From positions 1-64,000 of the forward strand of contig JAKOXL010000029.1 of assembly GCA_029781045.1 (NCBI GenBank): DNA of 64,000 bases, read 5' to 3'. The notes beneath the pieces are model-generated. The model was not told where the DNA came from and searched no databases. It was given only the letters and a program-made list of their open reading frames with translations. Positions 35,013 to 43,848 of the stretch are shown here, piece by piece. Source of the stretch: Bacillota bacterium (GTDB lineage: Bacteria; Bacillota; UBA994; UBA5500). Numbering within the stretch: position 1 is the stretch's first letter; each line of letters starts with the position of its first letter. Made by a program: the position numbers and the translations under genes.

Positions 35013-35328
35013 AATAGCACCAAGAGGGTAGCAAATCAATGCCTCTAACAGGGGATTGGGGCAGGAGGGAGAATAGGATACCAGTAGAAGAGATGAAAGC
35101 AGAGAAGAAAAGGGGGAACAAGGAACCTGGGGACTCGGTTTTGTAGGAACATTAAGTTAGGGCAAGGGCCTGCGGATTAATCCTAGCAAGTCGCGTATTG
35201 CTTCAGCTGGGGGCCGGGTTGCGCATAAACAGGACTGTGAGAGTACTACCCGTAAGACCTTTTCGATTCCCGGTATTGGCTTATCTCTTGTAAAGGTACT
35301 GGCTGCAAAAGGCAGGAAAAGGGCGCAA
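35013..35328. other. Intergenic region, nothing recognised
   Basis: About 315 bases between the PadR promoter and the terminator of the DUF3887 gene. No supported ORF, RNA or repeat seen. Confidence 0.4.
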
Positions 35329-35358
35329 GAATGGCACGAAGTTGCCTTCTTGCCATTC
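35315..35358 (-). terminator. Terminator of the DUF3887 gene
   Basis: On the minus strand GAATGGCA ... TGCCATTC, then TTGCGCCCTTTTCC. Confidence 0.6.
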
Positions 35359-35367
35359 CATCCTCTG

Positions 35368-35790
35368 TTAACGAAAATAGAGTCCGGCTAGCCGCATGTC
35401 CGTGTCAAAGCTGACGGTAAAGGTGGCCGTCCCCCCGGCATATTTTGCGGTGAGCACCGCGACGGCATACTCGTTATTGGATTGATCTTTAGTGCCGCCC
35501 AATTGGGTCTTGGTGATGCCTTGGAATTCGCCCTTCGCACTAATGGCAGAGAAGACTGGTGCCAAAGCTTCATCGGTGAGGGCTTCCCGCAGCTCCTCCG
35601 TACCCATGGCTCGTATAGCCTCGCCGTCATTATAGTTTATCAACTCTACGACTTCAGCCGCTGTCTCTTCAACAACAGTTGCGTCAAAGGTAGCGGGGAG
35701 TCTACCAATGGAGCTGCAACCGACGAGAGTTAACCCTATTAAAGATAGGAAAAGCCCTAGAACTACCAAGTTAATCCGAAACTTCCCCAT
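35368..35790 (-). CDS. DUF3887 lipoprotein
   Basis: 140 aa, ATG behind GGAGGTAG. Lipobox LTLVGCSS, so a lipid-anchored surface protein. Residues about 38-138 match the DUF3887 NTF2-like fold (ETAAEVVELINYNDGEAI, GEFQGITKTQLGG, TFTVSFDTDMRLAGLYF). Function unknown; related domains often precede hydrolases, but here it stands alone. Confidence 0.8.
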   Translation of the reverse strand: MGKFRINLVVLGLFLSLIGLTLVGCSSIGRLPATFDATVVEETAAEVVELINYNDGEAIRAMGTEELREALTDEALAPVFSAISAKGEFQGITKTQLGGTKDQSNNEYAVAVLTAKYAGGTATFTVSFDTDMRLAGLYFR

Positions 35791-35886
35791 GGACTTCTAC
35801 CTCCATTGGATTGTTCATTTCCAGTATAACATCTAACATTAGCCAGGGAAAAATGTGCCCCAAAATGCCGTTAAGGAGTGTGTTCA

Positions 35887-36906
35887 ATGCAGAGTCCAGA
35901 GTTATCTATCAGATTGCACGCCAATGAGAATCCTTTTGTGGTACCAGCAAATGTGTGGCAAGAGATACAGGAGCGATTGACTAACATTGAGCTGAATCGC
36001 TATCCTGGTCAGGCAATGAAGGCTTTCTATGCGTCCTTGTCTGCTCATCTGGGTTACCCGGCAGAAATGCTCTTAGCCGGTAATGGTTTGGAAGAGATAA
36101 TCCTGCTGTTATTAGCATCTTTGGGACGGAAGGGGCGGGTGATCTTGCCCACACCTACCTTTTTTGTCTACAAGCAGGTGGCTGCTGCCCTCGGCTTGTC
36201 TATCCTGGAGCTGCCACTGATAGAAGACTCGTGGCAGCTGGATATACCGCTCATTCTGAAGGAGGTAGGGCTGGAGGAAGGCCTAATCATTATCTGTCGG
36301 CCCAACAACCCCACCGGTAATGTTTTTCCTCGGGAAGATGTTCTGCGATTACTAGAGGAAACACAGCTAACGGTTGTAGTTGACGAGGCCTATTTTGGTT
36401 TTTGCGAGGAGACCATGATAGAAGACGTGGCTAGGTACGATCGATTAATAGTCCTGCGTACTTTTTCAAAGACCTTCGGTCTAGCCGGTATTCGTCTGGG
36501 TTATATGGTGGCTAACCAGAATTTAGTGGAGGTGGTGCATCAGGTCCGCCCAGCCTTTAACTTGAATGCCCTCACCCTTATCGTAGGCTGTGTGGCCTTG
36601 GAACAGGAACAGCAGTTACTGGCACGGGTTCCTGCTATAGTGGAGGAGCGGGAGCGACTAGCCACCTTACTTGGCCGCTTGCCAGGGGTGAAGGTTTACC
36701 CATCGGAGACCAACTTTCTATTAATTAAGCTACCTTTCCCGGCACAACCCCTGTGGCAAAAGCTGCATGAAGATGGCATTTCTGTGCGGCTGGTTGGCAA
36801 CGAAATGCCCCAGTTCCTCCGCATTTCAGTAGGCTTACCCACAGAGAACGACCTTTTGCTGGCGGCTCTGGCAGAGCAACTGAATGCAGGTGGACAGCAA
36901 GAATAA
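35887..36906 (+). CDS. hisC: Histidinol-phosphate aminotransferase-like protein
   Basis: 339 aa from ATG 35887, 8 bases after AAGGAG (the GTG at 35878 touches that site). Fold-type I PLP aminotransferase: LHANENPFVVP, GNGLEEIILLLLAS, RPNNPTGNVFP, VVDEAYFGF, and the PLP lysine in TFSKTFGLAGIRLGY. The likely reaction is imidazole-acetol phosphate to histidinol phosphate with glutamate; CobD-like threonine-phosphate decarboxylase or an aromatic aminotransferase cannot be excluded, as no his genes are adjacent. Confidence 0.8.
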   Translation: MQSPELSIRLHANENPFVVPANVWQEIQERLTNIELNRYPGQAMKAFYASLSAHLGYPAEMLLAGNGLEEIILLLLASLGRKGRVILPTPTFFVYKQVAAALGLSILELPLIEDSWQLDIPLILKEVGLEEGLIIICRPNNPTGNVFPREDVLRLLEETQLTVVVDEAYFGFCEETMIEDVARYDRLIVLRTFSKTFGLAGIRLGYMVANQNLVEVVHQVRPAFNLNALTLIVGCVALEQEQQLLARVPAIVEERERLATLLGRLPGVKVYPSETNFLLIKLPFPAQPLWQKLHEDGISVRLVGNEMPQFLRISVGLPTENDLLLAALAEQLNAGGQQE

Positions 36907-36922
36907 GTAATAAGTAAGGCAG

Positions 36923-37840
36923 ATGATGAGCATGTTGGACACCGCTAGAGCCACCGTCGAAGGTATTAAGTTCACTATCATCCCAATAGAGTGCTTGGAG
37001 GAGATCAAAACCGACATGCAGTTACTGTCGGCGCGATATGAACTCAACGACTTTCAACGGGAGATAGTTAACGATAGATATGTTCTCGACCCGCCGCAGG
37101 GCGAGTTCCCGAGTAAGTCGCTAGTTATTGCAGTCTGGCAGTTGTCCATTGCCCGAGCAAGCTTTCATTACCGCGGGAGGTGTGCCAGCTGCATTGTGGA
37201 CGACAGCTTTACACCCGCCACCGATATTCATGACAGGCTGTCGAAGTTGTTCTCCGCCCAAGGCTATGCACTTAAATATGTTAGTTGGTTACCACTGAAA
37301 CGATTGGCTGTGCGCAGCGGGCTATGTGAGTATGGCAGGAATAACATTACCTACTGTGGCGATTGGGGTAGCTTTATCCGGCTGGGCGCCTATGTATCTA
37401 GTGTTCCGGCTGAGAACTATGTCTGGCGAGAGGTTAAGAGCATGGGCGCTTGCAGTAGGTGCGGCAAATGCATAGCCAATTGCCCAACCGGGGCCATCCT
37501 GCCCAACCGATTCCTGATAGATAATGTGAAGTGCCTAACCTATCATAATGACTCAGATCAAGGCATCCCCGACTGGGTGCCTAGGTCGGCGCACCATTGT
37601 TTAGTAGAATGCACACGCTGTCAGGAGATCTGTCCTCTGAATAGCAGGAGGCTGACGAACCTAAAGACAATAGAGTTTACTGAAGCTGAAACGGAAGCTA
37701 TGTTGAGTGCCGGATCCTTTCTGGGTTTCCCCGAGAGCGTAAGAGAGAAGCTGTGGTATTACGACACGGGAGAGCCGTTTAAGTTCTTACCCCGTAATCT
37801 TCGACTAATGCTAGACAACTTGCTGGGTGCAGAAAACTGA
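36923..37840 (+). CDS. QueG-like 4Fe-4S double-cluster protein
   Basis: 305 aa, 16 bases after hisC, likely the same operon. C-terminal half (about 175-245) has the two-cluster pattern CSRCGKCIANCP and CTRCQEICP of epoxyqueuosine reductase (QueG)-type proteins. The middle (about 125-165, GLCEYGRNNITYCGDWGSF) matches the substrate/cobalamin region of that family. It may reduce epoxyqueuosine in tRNA or be a divergent paralogue; the N-terminus differs from canonical QueG, so the exact substrate is uncertain. Confidence 0.75.
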   Translation: MMSMLDTARATVEGIKFTIIPIECLEEIKTDMQLLSARYELNDFQREIVNDRYVLDPPQGEFPSKSLVIAVWQLSIARASFHYRGRCASCIVDDSFTPATDIHDRLSKLFSAQGYALKYVSWLPLKRLAVRSGLCEYGRNNITYCGDWGSFIRLGAYVSSVPAENYVWREVKSMGACSRCGKCIANCPTGAILPNRFLIDNVKCLTYHNDSDQGIPDWVPRSAHHCLVECTRCQEICPLNSRRLTNLKTIEFTEAETEAMLSAGSFLGFPESVREKLWYYDTGEPFKFLPRNLRLMLDNLLGAEN

Positions 37841-37875
37841 ACGGAACAGGGCGTACCTGTTCCGTTCTGCTTTAC
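37840..37875 (+). terminator. Terminator after the QueG-like gene
   Basis: AACGGAACAGG-GCGTA-CCTGTTCCGTT, then CTGCTTT. Confidence 0.85.
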
Positions 37876-37997
37876 GAGGGGTAATAGGGGACAGTGCATC
37901 TCAGGGGAGGGGCTTTCAATCACCAGTGTCTTCTCTGTTAGTGTGGGCATAGACGTAGGTGACAGTTGGAAGCGTGGTTAGCTTTCACTCTCGTTAA

Positions 37998-38435
37998 TTA
38001 GTGTCCTTCTAGCCTGGCTTGCACTTGCTGCACAAAGTTGACGGCGTCTGCGGGTGTAATGATGTAGATACTACTCTTAGTCTTGATCACGATAGCCTTC
38101 CACTTGGTGTTGAGGATGTAAGCTTTAACCCTACCATACTCCTCAGAGCTAAAGTCGCCGACCCAGGTACGGAAACCGTCTTTACCGAGTATCTTCCGCA
38201 TCTTCGGAATGCGCTCCAATAGCTGCACCTCGTCTATCTCACTGAAAGGAATGAGACGGTTCTCCGGCGGTATGATCACTAATGCACCACCGTGAGTTAT
38301 CTGCACACCTTCGGTTGTCACTGAGTACTCCAAATCCATATCTCCGGCTACGGCCACGTAAGTGAACCAGCCAATGGGGATCAGCATGAGCAGAATTAGG
38401 GTTTTCAACCAACGGGGATATTCTTGTTCTGGCAT
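37998..38435 (-). CDS. PH-like membrane protein (intact paralogue)
   Basis: 145 aa, ATG behind GAGAGGGATG. One transmembrane helix (about 11-30, LILLMLIPIGWFTYVAVAG) and a cytoplasmic PH-like domain (about 35-142, NRLIPFSEIDEVQLLERIP, SIYIITPADAVNFVQQV). Same architecture as the interrupted gene at 25468 and a useful model for its reading frame. Function unknown. Confidence 0.75.
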   Translation of the reverse strand: MPEQEYPRWLKTLILLMLIPIGWFTYVAVAGDMDLEYSVTTEGVQITHGGALVIIPPENRLIPFSEIDEVQLLERIPKMRKILGKDGFRTWVGDFSSEEYGRVKAYILNTKWKAIVIKTKSSIYIITPADAVNFVQQVQARLEGH

Positions 38436-38447
38436 CTGGCATCCCTC

Positions 38448-39044
38448 TCAGCTCAAGTGTTCGATGCTATTAGAAAAGAGGATTCGGCGCCTACCCGAAT
38501 CATATTCCCATAGGTGGATGCCCGTGTCACCCGTAACGAAGACCACATCAGAGGCAATGGGTAATCCCAGGAAAGCCTGATAGAGCATCTTAATCGTACC
38601 CCCGTGGCAAACAAGGGCGATGGTGCTGTCGTCTTTATTCTCATAAAGAATCTGGGAGAGCGCTTTTTCCACCCGGCAGCGAAAGTCGATCTCCGATTCC
38701 ATCTCATAGGGGCCCATATGGGGAGGACGGTTTGGAATCGGCGGGTATTTGACTAAGGCTTCCTCGAAGGGCAGACCAGCCAGTAGGCCGTTATCATGTT
38801 CGCGCAGACCGGGCTCATGGATCAGGGGCGCATTGGTGGCTGCTGCCAGCGCTTCAGCTGTCTGCAGCGCGCGCTGCAGGGTGCTCACATAGATCCTATC
38901 GATCTTGAAGCGCTGAGCCACCCAACGGGCCATTGCTATCACCTGTCGCTGGCCTTCTTCCGTGAGGGCAAAGTCGGCTCTACCTTCATGCACTTTAAGT
39001 ATATCGGCTTCTGATTCGCCGTGACGAATAATGAGCAGTTTCAT
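38448..39044 (-). CDS. Histidine phosphatase family protein
   Basis: 198 aa, ATG behind GGAGAGGAG. Phosphoglycerate mutase-like fold: LIIRHGESEAD (phospho-accepting His), VSTLQRALQTAEAL, REHDNGLLAG, and LVCHGGTIKMLY (second catalytic His). Could be a cofactor-dependent mutase, alpha-ribazole phosphatase or general phosphatase; sequence alone does not decide. Sits between a PH-like gene and an ABC-2 operon on the same strand. Confidence 0.88.
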   Translation of the reverse strand: MKLLIIRHGESEADILKVHEGRADFALTEEGQRQVIAMARWVAQRFKIDRIYVSTLQRALQTAEALAAATNAPLIHEPGLREHDNGLLAGLPFEEALVKYPPIPNRPPHMGPYEMESEIDFRCRVEKALSQILYENKDDSTIALVCHGGTIKMLYQAFLGLPIASDVVFVTGDTGIHLWEYDSGRRRILFSNSIEHLS

Positions 39045-39082
39045 CCTTTTACTCCTCTCCTATTCAGTATTAGAACGACCGC

Positions 39083-40106
39083 TTAGAACAGTTTGGCTAC
39101 AGCGTGTTCGATATCTGGTTCCACTATGTGTAAGTCACGAATCTCGCCCAACTCGGCCATGAGGCGTAGCAGCTCATTAGGAGTGTGACGGGAGCGATCA
39201 AACTTGACTAGGGCGCGGGTTTCGTTCTGCCACGTAACTTGCAGTCCGTTGATCAAGGTATGGGTGATGATTGGTCTGCTGAAGTCGACGATAAGGGTAC
39301 TCTCTGCCCCGATTTGAGAGTAAAGGTGTTCTATACTGCCATCGAGAAGGATCTTCCCATGGTTGATAACTATCACCCGTCGGCACAGCTGCTCTATATC
39401 TCGTAGATCGTGGGTGGTTAACAGTATGGTAATGCCCTGCCGGTTAACCTCAAGTAGAAACTTGCGTATGGCCTGTTTAGCCACCACATCCAAACCAATA
39501 GTGGGCTCATCGAGAAAAAGGATCCGAGGCGCATGCAGCAGGGCGGCTGCGATTTCGCCCCGCATGCGTTGTCCGAGAGAGAGCTTGCGCACCGGCGTCT
39601 GCCAAAACTGGCTCAACTGCAGCAGTTCATCAAAGGTACGGAGCATGGATTTATAGCGTTTTTCTGGCACTTGATACATGGCTGCCAATAGTTCAAAAGA
39701 CTCCTGCAGGGGCAAGTCCCACCATAGCTGACTACGTTGGCCAAAAACGACGCCGATCTGACTTACCACTTGCCGCCGCTCCCGTTGGGGACTGCGGTCC
39801 TGTAATACGCATCGGTATAAACCTCCTTTCTTGCCGCCGCTCCCGTTGGGGACTGCGACCTAAAACACTAACCAACCCGGCCGTAGGATGTAGGATGCCA
39901 GTTAGCATTTTTATGGTGGTGGACTTGCCTGCGCCATTGGGGCCGATGTAGCCCAGGAACTCTCCCGGAGCTATCTGAAAACTGATACCATCGACGGCGG
40001 TGACCGTCTTTCCCCTGCGGCTGAGCAGACTGCGGAAAGTGCCAAAGGGTCCCGGCAGAATCTCAGGTACGAAGAACTCCTTTCTTAGGTTTTCAACTGC
40101 AATCAT
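39083..40106 (-). pseudogene. ABC-2 exporter ATPase interrupted by a 61-bp insertion
   Basis: ATG 40106 behind TAGGAGG. The N-part (40106 to about 39850) has Walker A GPNGAGKSTT and ends at GRSPQRERRQ. The C-part (39769-39083) begins QVVSQIGVVFGQ and has signature LSLGQRMRGE and Walker B ILFLDEPTIGLD. Removing 61 bp joins RSPQRERRQ to VVSQIGVVFG and gives a normal 320-aa ATPase of the COG4586 type. As read, translation runs into a short wrong tail (...RRRFWPT). A GTG at the start of VVSQ might still yield a useless C-terminal half. Confidence 0.88.
39769..39857 (+). repeat. 61-bp insertion: 28-bp direct repeats around a 33-bp unique insert
   Basis: Copies at 39769-39796 and 39830-39857 (CTTGCCGCCGCTCCC ... 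GGGGACTGCG) flank 39797-39829, whose plus strand begins GTCCTGTAATACGC and whose minus strand begins AAAGGAGGTTTATACCGATG, resembling a gene start. The repeat is native gene sequence; the insert is not. Same 61-bp unit as at 25649. Confidence 0.92.
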
Positions 40107-40115
40107 GAAATCCTC

Positions 40116-40907
40116 CTAACTTCCGGTACTTTGATAAGCCTTCTCGCCGGCTCGCCACATTAGGAGAGCTACCAACCATGTGGCGACTATTACGAGCCAA
40201 GGCAGTAGAAGATACCAAGGAGAACCGCCTAACCCCAGGGCGAACTTGGCTGGCACGTAGCCCACAAAAGTGACTGGTATAACAGTGAGCAGGATACGCA
40301 TCCACTGGGGATAGATGTTGGTGGGATAGGAAGCGGCATAGTTGGCGCCATAGAAGGCTAACGTCTGTAGATCGCGGACACGGCCAAACCAAAAGGCACA
40401 GGATGCAATGGCCACACTGATGCCAAAGATGATGAGGGTACCAGAGAGTGGCAGCGTCAGAAGATAGAAGTAACGCCAGCCAAGGGTTCCTGGGCCACCT
40501 AAGTGATGCAAAGATACTAGAAGCACCGTGGCAGCTTGGATTACCCCACCCAAGCGAAAGAACTCAACACGTCGGCCGAGCAGTACCATTAGACTGGGCA
40601 AGGGGCGCAACAAGATGCCGTCATACTCACCCCGGATGATATACTCCTGGAACCGATGTAGTTCGCACCCAAAGGTACGGAAGAGGGAGGCACTGATACC
40701 TACTACGCCATATATGACACCGATCTGTGGCAAGCTCCAACCACCCACGCTGCGGGCATTGTAGATAATCGTTATAACTACCAGGAAATCGGTTAGGGTA
40801 ATCCAACAATGGAAAAAGAGGGAAACCAAGAAACTAAACTTGTATTGCAGTAACGCTTGCCAAGTGGCTGTCAAGAGGCGCCAATAGAGTCGGAGACTGG
40901 TCTTCAT
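40116..40907 (-). CDS. ABC-2 type permease (COG3694-like)
   Basis: 263 aa from ATG 40907 behind GGAGGTGCAAGG. About six transmembrane helices; the block RGEYDGILLRPLPSL matches a motif shared by this permease pair family. Nine bases before the ATPase start and overlapping the previous permease end, so a three-gene operon (permease-permease-ATPase) of the kind annotated as uncharacterised ABC-2 exporters. This gene itself looks intact, but both partners are damaged. Confidence 0.85.
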   Translation of the reverse strand: MKTSLRLYWRLLTATWQALLQYKFSFLVSLFFHCWITLTDFLVVITIIYNARSVGGWSLPQIGVIYGVVGISASLFRTFGCELHRFQEYIIRGEYDGILLRPLPSLMVLLGRRVEFFRLGGVIQAATVLLVSLHHLGGPGTLGWRYFYLLTLPLSGTLIIFGISVAIASCAFWFGRVRDLQTLAFYGANYAASYPTNIYPQWMRILLTVIPVTFVGYVPAKFALGLGGSPWYLLLPWLVIVATWLVALLMWRAGEKAYQSTGS

Positions 40908-41679
40908 CCGCCTTGCACCTCCAGATGGCGCCGTGCCAGCAGGGTTAGACCACGGCAAATCACCGTTAACAGGCATGCCCATGTGGCGGGGAGCAACAAA
41001 GCCCCCAGCCCTGCAAGCCCAGATAAATCAGATTGGGATAGTGGGCGAGGGCAGCCCAAGGTGAGAAGGGGAGAATACGTCCAAGTATCCCGGGTAATAG
41101 GTCCACAGGCAGCTGCCCTCCGGATCCGGCTGTGAAGAGCGCCATGTTGAGATAAGTAATCCAGCGGATATCGGTGGTCCAAAAGCTGACCAGACCCTCG
41201 AGATAGCCAAGACAGAGGGCCACATAAAGCGCTAAGGCAAGGCTGGGTAGTAACAGAAGTAGCGATGGAGCTTTAGGAATGTGGTAGCCAACGGTAAGCG
41301 CGTAGAGTAGGTAGAGGGGAAGAGAGCGATAAATCAGCTTGTACAAATGCTCACCACTCTGGCGACAGATAACGTACGTGAAAAAGTCAATGGGGCGCAG
41401 CAACTCCAAGCTGATGTCGCCAGTACGTACTGCTAACTGTATGTTCAATCCGTGCGGCCAACTTACAAAGTTATACATAACCTGACCAAAGGCTGCCCAG
41501 CATACCAACTGGTCAACCCGATAGGGACCCACACTACCAAGTGGACCGGCGGTGGCCAGCCAAATGTAGATGTTGATGTAACCAAAGAGAGCGCTACCCA
41601 TGGTATCCACCAGGTGAGCTACCCGATACTGGAAGTTGCGTCGGTAAGTTTTGTGCACTAGCAACCAGTAGGCGTACAA
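40904..41679 (-). pseudogene. ABC-2 type permease (COG4587-like), frameshifted
   Basis: Start TTG 41679, 8 bases after AGAGGAGG (ATG 41709 is an alternative). Membrane protein of about 258 aa: RTGDISLELLRPIDFF, SRSLPLYLLYALTVGYHIP-like helices. The frame closes at 40966 with GLCCSPPHGHAC, whereas the next frame continues ALLLPATWACLLTVICRGL ... LEVQGG to a stop overlapping the next gene start. One G is missing from the G-run at 41002-41006 (CCCCC on plus). Real lesion or homopolymer error. Confidence 0.75.
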
Positions 41680-41717
41680 GCCCCATTCCTCCTCTGATGC
41701 CAGTCGCATGACTGGAA

Positions 41718-41756
41718 AGCCCCGCTCGAGAGATGGTAACAGCGGGGCTAATCATT
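41718..41756. other. Hairpin upstream of the ABC-2 operon
   Basis: AGCCCCGCT ... AGCGGGGCT, 9 pairs, with a 14-base loop; plus-strand tail AATCATTCT. Could be a terminator for plus-strand transcription or a leader structure on the minus strand; no upstream plus gene explains it. Confidence 0.4.
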
Positions 41757-41854
41757 CTATCATAATTCTAGTTTGGATACCAGATCTCTTGCAGGCAGGA
41801 AATAGAATAGTCGCAGAGAAAATGCAGGGAGAAAACAAAGCGAGGAGGTGCAGC

Positions 41855-42136
41855 ATGCTATCCCGATGTGGGTTGGACTGTAGCCAATGTTATGCTTATC
41901 CCCATGATTGCCAGGGGTGTGAGGCCGTTGCAGGAGCCCCTTTTTGGACGCAACAAGAACAAGGGGGTATGGAACAGTGTGAGCTTTATCGCTGTTCAGC
42001 GGAAAAGGGCTATGCCCATTGCGGTTCTTGTCAGGAGTTGCCCTGCAAGAAGTGGTATGATTTGAAGGATCCATCATACAGTGAGGAACAACACTTACAA
42101 AGTATACAGGAGCGGATAAAAAGACTACGCCCATGA
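41855..42136 (+). CDS. DUF3795 cysteine-rich protein
   Basis: 93 aa from ATG 41855 behind GAGGAGGTG (the ORF-track start 41708 is non-coding). DUF3795 pattern: CGLDCSQCYAYPHDCQGC near the N-terminus and HCGSCQELPCKKWYDLKD near the C-terminus; eleven cysteines suggest zinc or Fe-S binding. Function unknown. Single gene with its own terminator. Confidence 0.88.
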   Translation: MLSRCGLDCSQCYAYPHDCQGCEAVAGAPFWTQQEQGGMEQCELYRCSAEKGYAHCGSCQELPCKKWYDLKDPSYSEEQHLQSIQERIKRLRP

Positions 42137-42141
42137 ACGGA

Positions 42142-42180
42142 GGACGGTTCCTGTGAGGCACAGGAACCGTCCGCGTTTTA
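42142..42180. terminator. Terminator between DUF3795 and dapB
   Basis: GGACGGTTCCTGTG-AGG-CACAGGAACCGTCC then GCGTTTTA; 14 perfect pairs between convergent genes. Confidence 0.9.
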
Positions 42181-42885
42181 CCACCTGGTTCTTAGTAGAT
42201 CATTCATTGTGTAGAAACCTGCTGGTTGCTGACAAAGAAACTCGGCGGCTTTAACAGCTCCTTCAGCATAGACCCGGCGATCATGCACTGTATGGGTCAA
42301 GGCGAGGGTCTCCCAATCGGTGAAAAAGCGCACTTGGTGTTCTCCCAGAACACTGCCGCCCCGTATAGAATGGACACCGATATCATGAGGCTCACGCAGC
42401 GCCAACCCTTGGCGGCCATGTACAGGGGACCTGGGTCCGAGAGCTCGCTGCAAAACAGCCAAGAGTTCTTTGGCACTGCCCGAAGGGGCATCCTGTTTAT
42501 ACCGATGGTGGATTTCCACTATTTCGATGTCGCTATCTGCCAAGACTAAGGCCACAGTTTCCGCCAGTACCAGCAATAGGTTTAATCCTAAGGAAAAGTT
42601 GGGTGCCTGCAGGATGGGGATGGTCTTACTGGCCGACCGGATTTGGGTCTGCTGCTCTGCCGAATGGCCAGTGGTGCCAATGACCACGGGTAGTTTCTTC
42701 TGCAGGGCGTATGCCAACAGGTCAGAGGTGCATTCGGGTAAAGAAAAATCCACAATCACATCGGCAGGGGGCAGCGCCCGTTCGGCTCTAGTGACACGGC
42801 CGACTACCTTATGTCCCTTCTCTTCTATTACTTGGCACGCGGTGCGCCCCATCTGACCACTGGAGCCCCATACAATCACGCGCAT
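42178..42885 (-). CDS. dapB: 4-hydroxy-tetrahydrodipicolinate reductase
   Basis: 235 aa. NAD(P)-binding start VIVWGSSGQMGRTACQVI, then DFSLPECTSDLL, GTTGHS, and the catalytic EIHHRYKQDAPSGSAKEL. Reduces 4-hydroxytetrahydrodipicolinate in the lysine/meso-DAP pathway, feeding both peptidoglycan and (in spore formers) dipicolinate branch points. Paired with ddh just upstream on the same strand. Slightly shorter than the usual 240-270 aa. Confidence 0.93.
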   Translation of the reverse strand: MRVIVWGSSGQMGRTACQVIEEKGHKVVGRVTRAERALPPADVIVDFSLPECTSDLLAYALQKKLPVVIGTTGHSAEQQTQIRSASKTIPILQAPNFSLGLNLLLVLAETVALVLADSDIEIVEIHHRYKQDAPSGSAKELLAVLQRALGPRSPVHGRQGLALREPHDIGVHSIRGGSVLGEHQVRFFTDWETLALTHTVHDRRVYAEGAVKAAEFLCQQPAGFYTMNDLLRTRW

Positions 42886-42939
42886 TGCTCATCCTCCTAG
42901 TCGACAAGCCTTGATTACCCATGAAGAGTCGAAGGGAGA

Positions 42940-43848
42940 TCATACGTACTGTTCGATGATGCTCTGCAGTGTCCCGGGCAGGAAACTGACTATCGGAATC
43001 TCCAGGATGGTATAGGCTCCTGGGGGTTGACGTTTGGCGGCCCGGGCACTGGAAACCATTACTTGCCCTGTAAGGGCAGGGTTGGTAACGCGGCTTTCGT
43101 AGCGGAAGAACTGATTGGCCGTCTTTCCGGCAGTGCCGTGCCGTTCCATTACCACCCCGTGACCCGTATCCGTCAACTTGGCCACATCCTTTACGGCAAA
43201 TACGTGGGTTTCGTCATGAGAAAAATAGGGGTCTTGTTTAATGGCGTTGGCTATGGTCTCAAGGGCATAGCCCGGTTCCAGTTCCACGTAGACTTGTCGT
43301 CTATGCTGTCCATATCCAATGGGCAGAGTAAGGGAGAGGGCGTTCTTTACTCCCTCTTTCTCCTTTGCTACCACCGTATGTCCCATGCTCATGCCAGGCC
43401 CAAAGTTGGTGTAGGTGATTCCTCGGGGGGCTTGCAGAGCGAGAATTGCCCGAATCAAAGAATCAGTCCCCGGATCCCAGCCGGCCGCTATCACAGCGCT
43501 AGCACCTCCCTGCCGGGCAGCTTGGTCCAGTTCCTGGCGCAGGCGCCATAGCTCACTGCCATGAATATCAAAACTGTCAACGGTGCATATCCCTTGTTGT
43601 AGTAGTGGAACGGCTACCTTCTCGACACTGCGGCTGGGAACGGCCAGCACAGCCACATCCACCTTTCCCAGCTCATCCATGCGACTGACAACGGATACGT
43701 GCGGTGGAAGCAGTTGACGGGCACGACAAAGCGCATGTTCCCGCACCACCACGCCCGCCAAGTCAAGATCGGGAGCCGCTTCTATTGCATCGAGTGCTCC
43801 TGTACCCACATTGCCCAAACCGACGACGGCAACACGTGTTTTGTCCAC
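42940..43848 (-). CDS. ddh: meso-Diaminopimelate dehydrogenase
   Basis: 302 aa from GTG 43848 (behind GGGAGGTGG). Rossmann start VAVVGLGNVGTGALDAI, then the family blocks DSFDIHGSELWRLRQEL, AAGWDPGTDSLIRAI and FGPGMSMGHTV. Makes meso-DAP from tetrahydrodipicolinate, ammonia and NADPH in one step, bypassing the succinylase/acetylase route. Operon with dapB (54-base gap), a compact route to DAP for the cell wall. Confidence 0.93.
   Translation of the reverse strand: MDKTRVAVVGLGNVGTGALDAIEAAPDLDLAGVVVREHALCRARQLLPPHVSVVSRMDELGKVDVAVLAVPSRSVEKVAVPLLQQGICTVDSFDIHGSELWRLRQELDQAARQGGASAVIAAGWDPGTDSLIRAILALQAPRGITYTNFGPGMSMGHTVVAKEKEGVKNALSLTLPIGYGQHRRQVYVELEPGYALETIANAIKQDPYFSHDETHVFAVKDVAKLTDTGHGVVMERHGTAGKTANQFFRYESRVTNPALTGQVMVSSARAAKRQPPGAYTILEIPIVSFLPGTLQSIIEQYV

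Noticed and set aside
25649-39857. Reading the two 61-bp units as short CRISPR arrays
   Set aside because: Each has only two repeats, the repeats differ between the loci and are native coding sequence, and there is no leader or cas gene. They are better seen as isolated insertion events.
39769-39857. Explaining the 61-bp units as tandem duplications or transposon footprints
   Set aside because: A tandem duplication would duplicate the middle part too, but the middle is absent from the rest of the gene. A 28-bp target duplication is far longer than usual for transposons.
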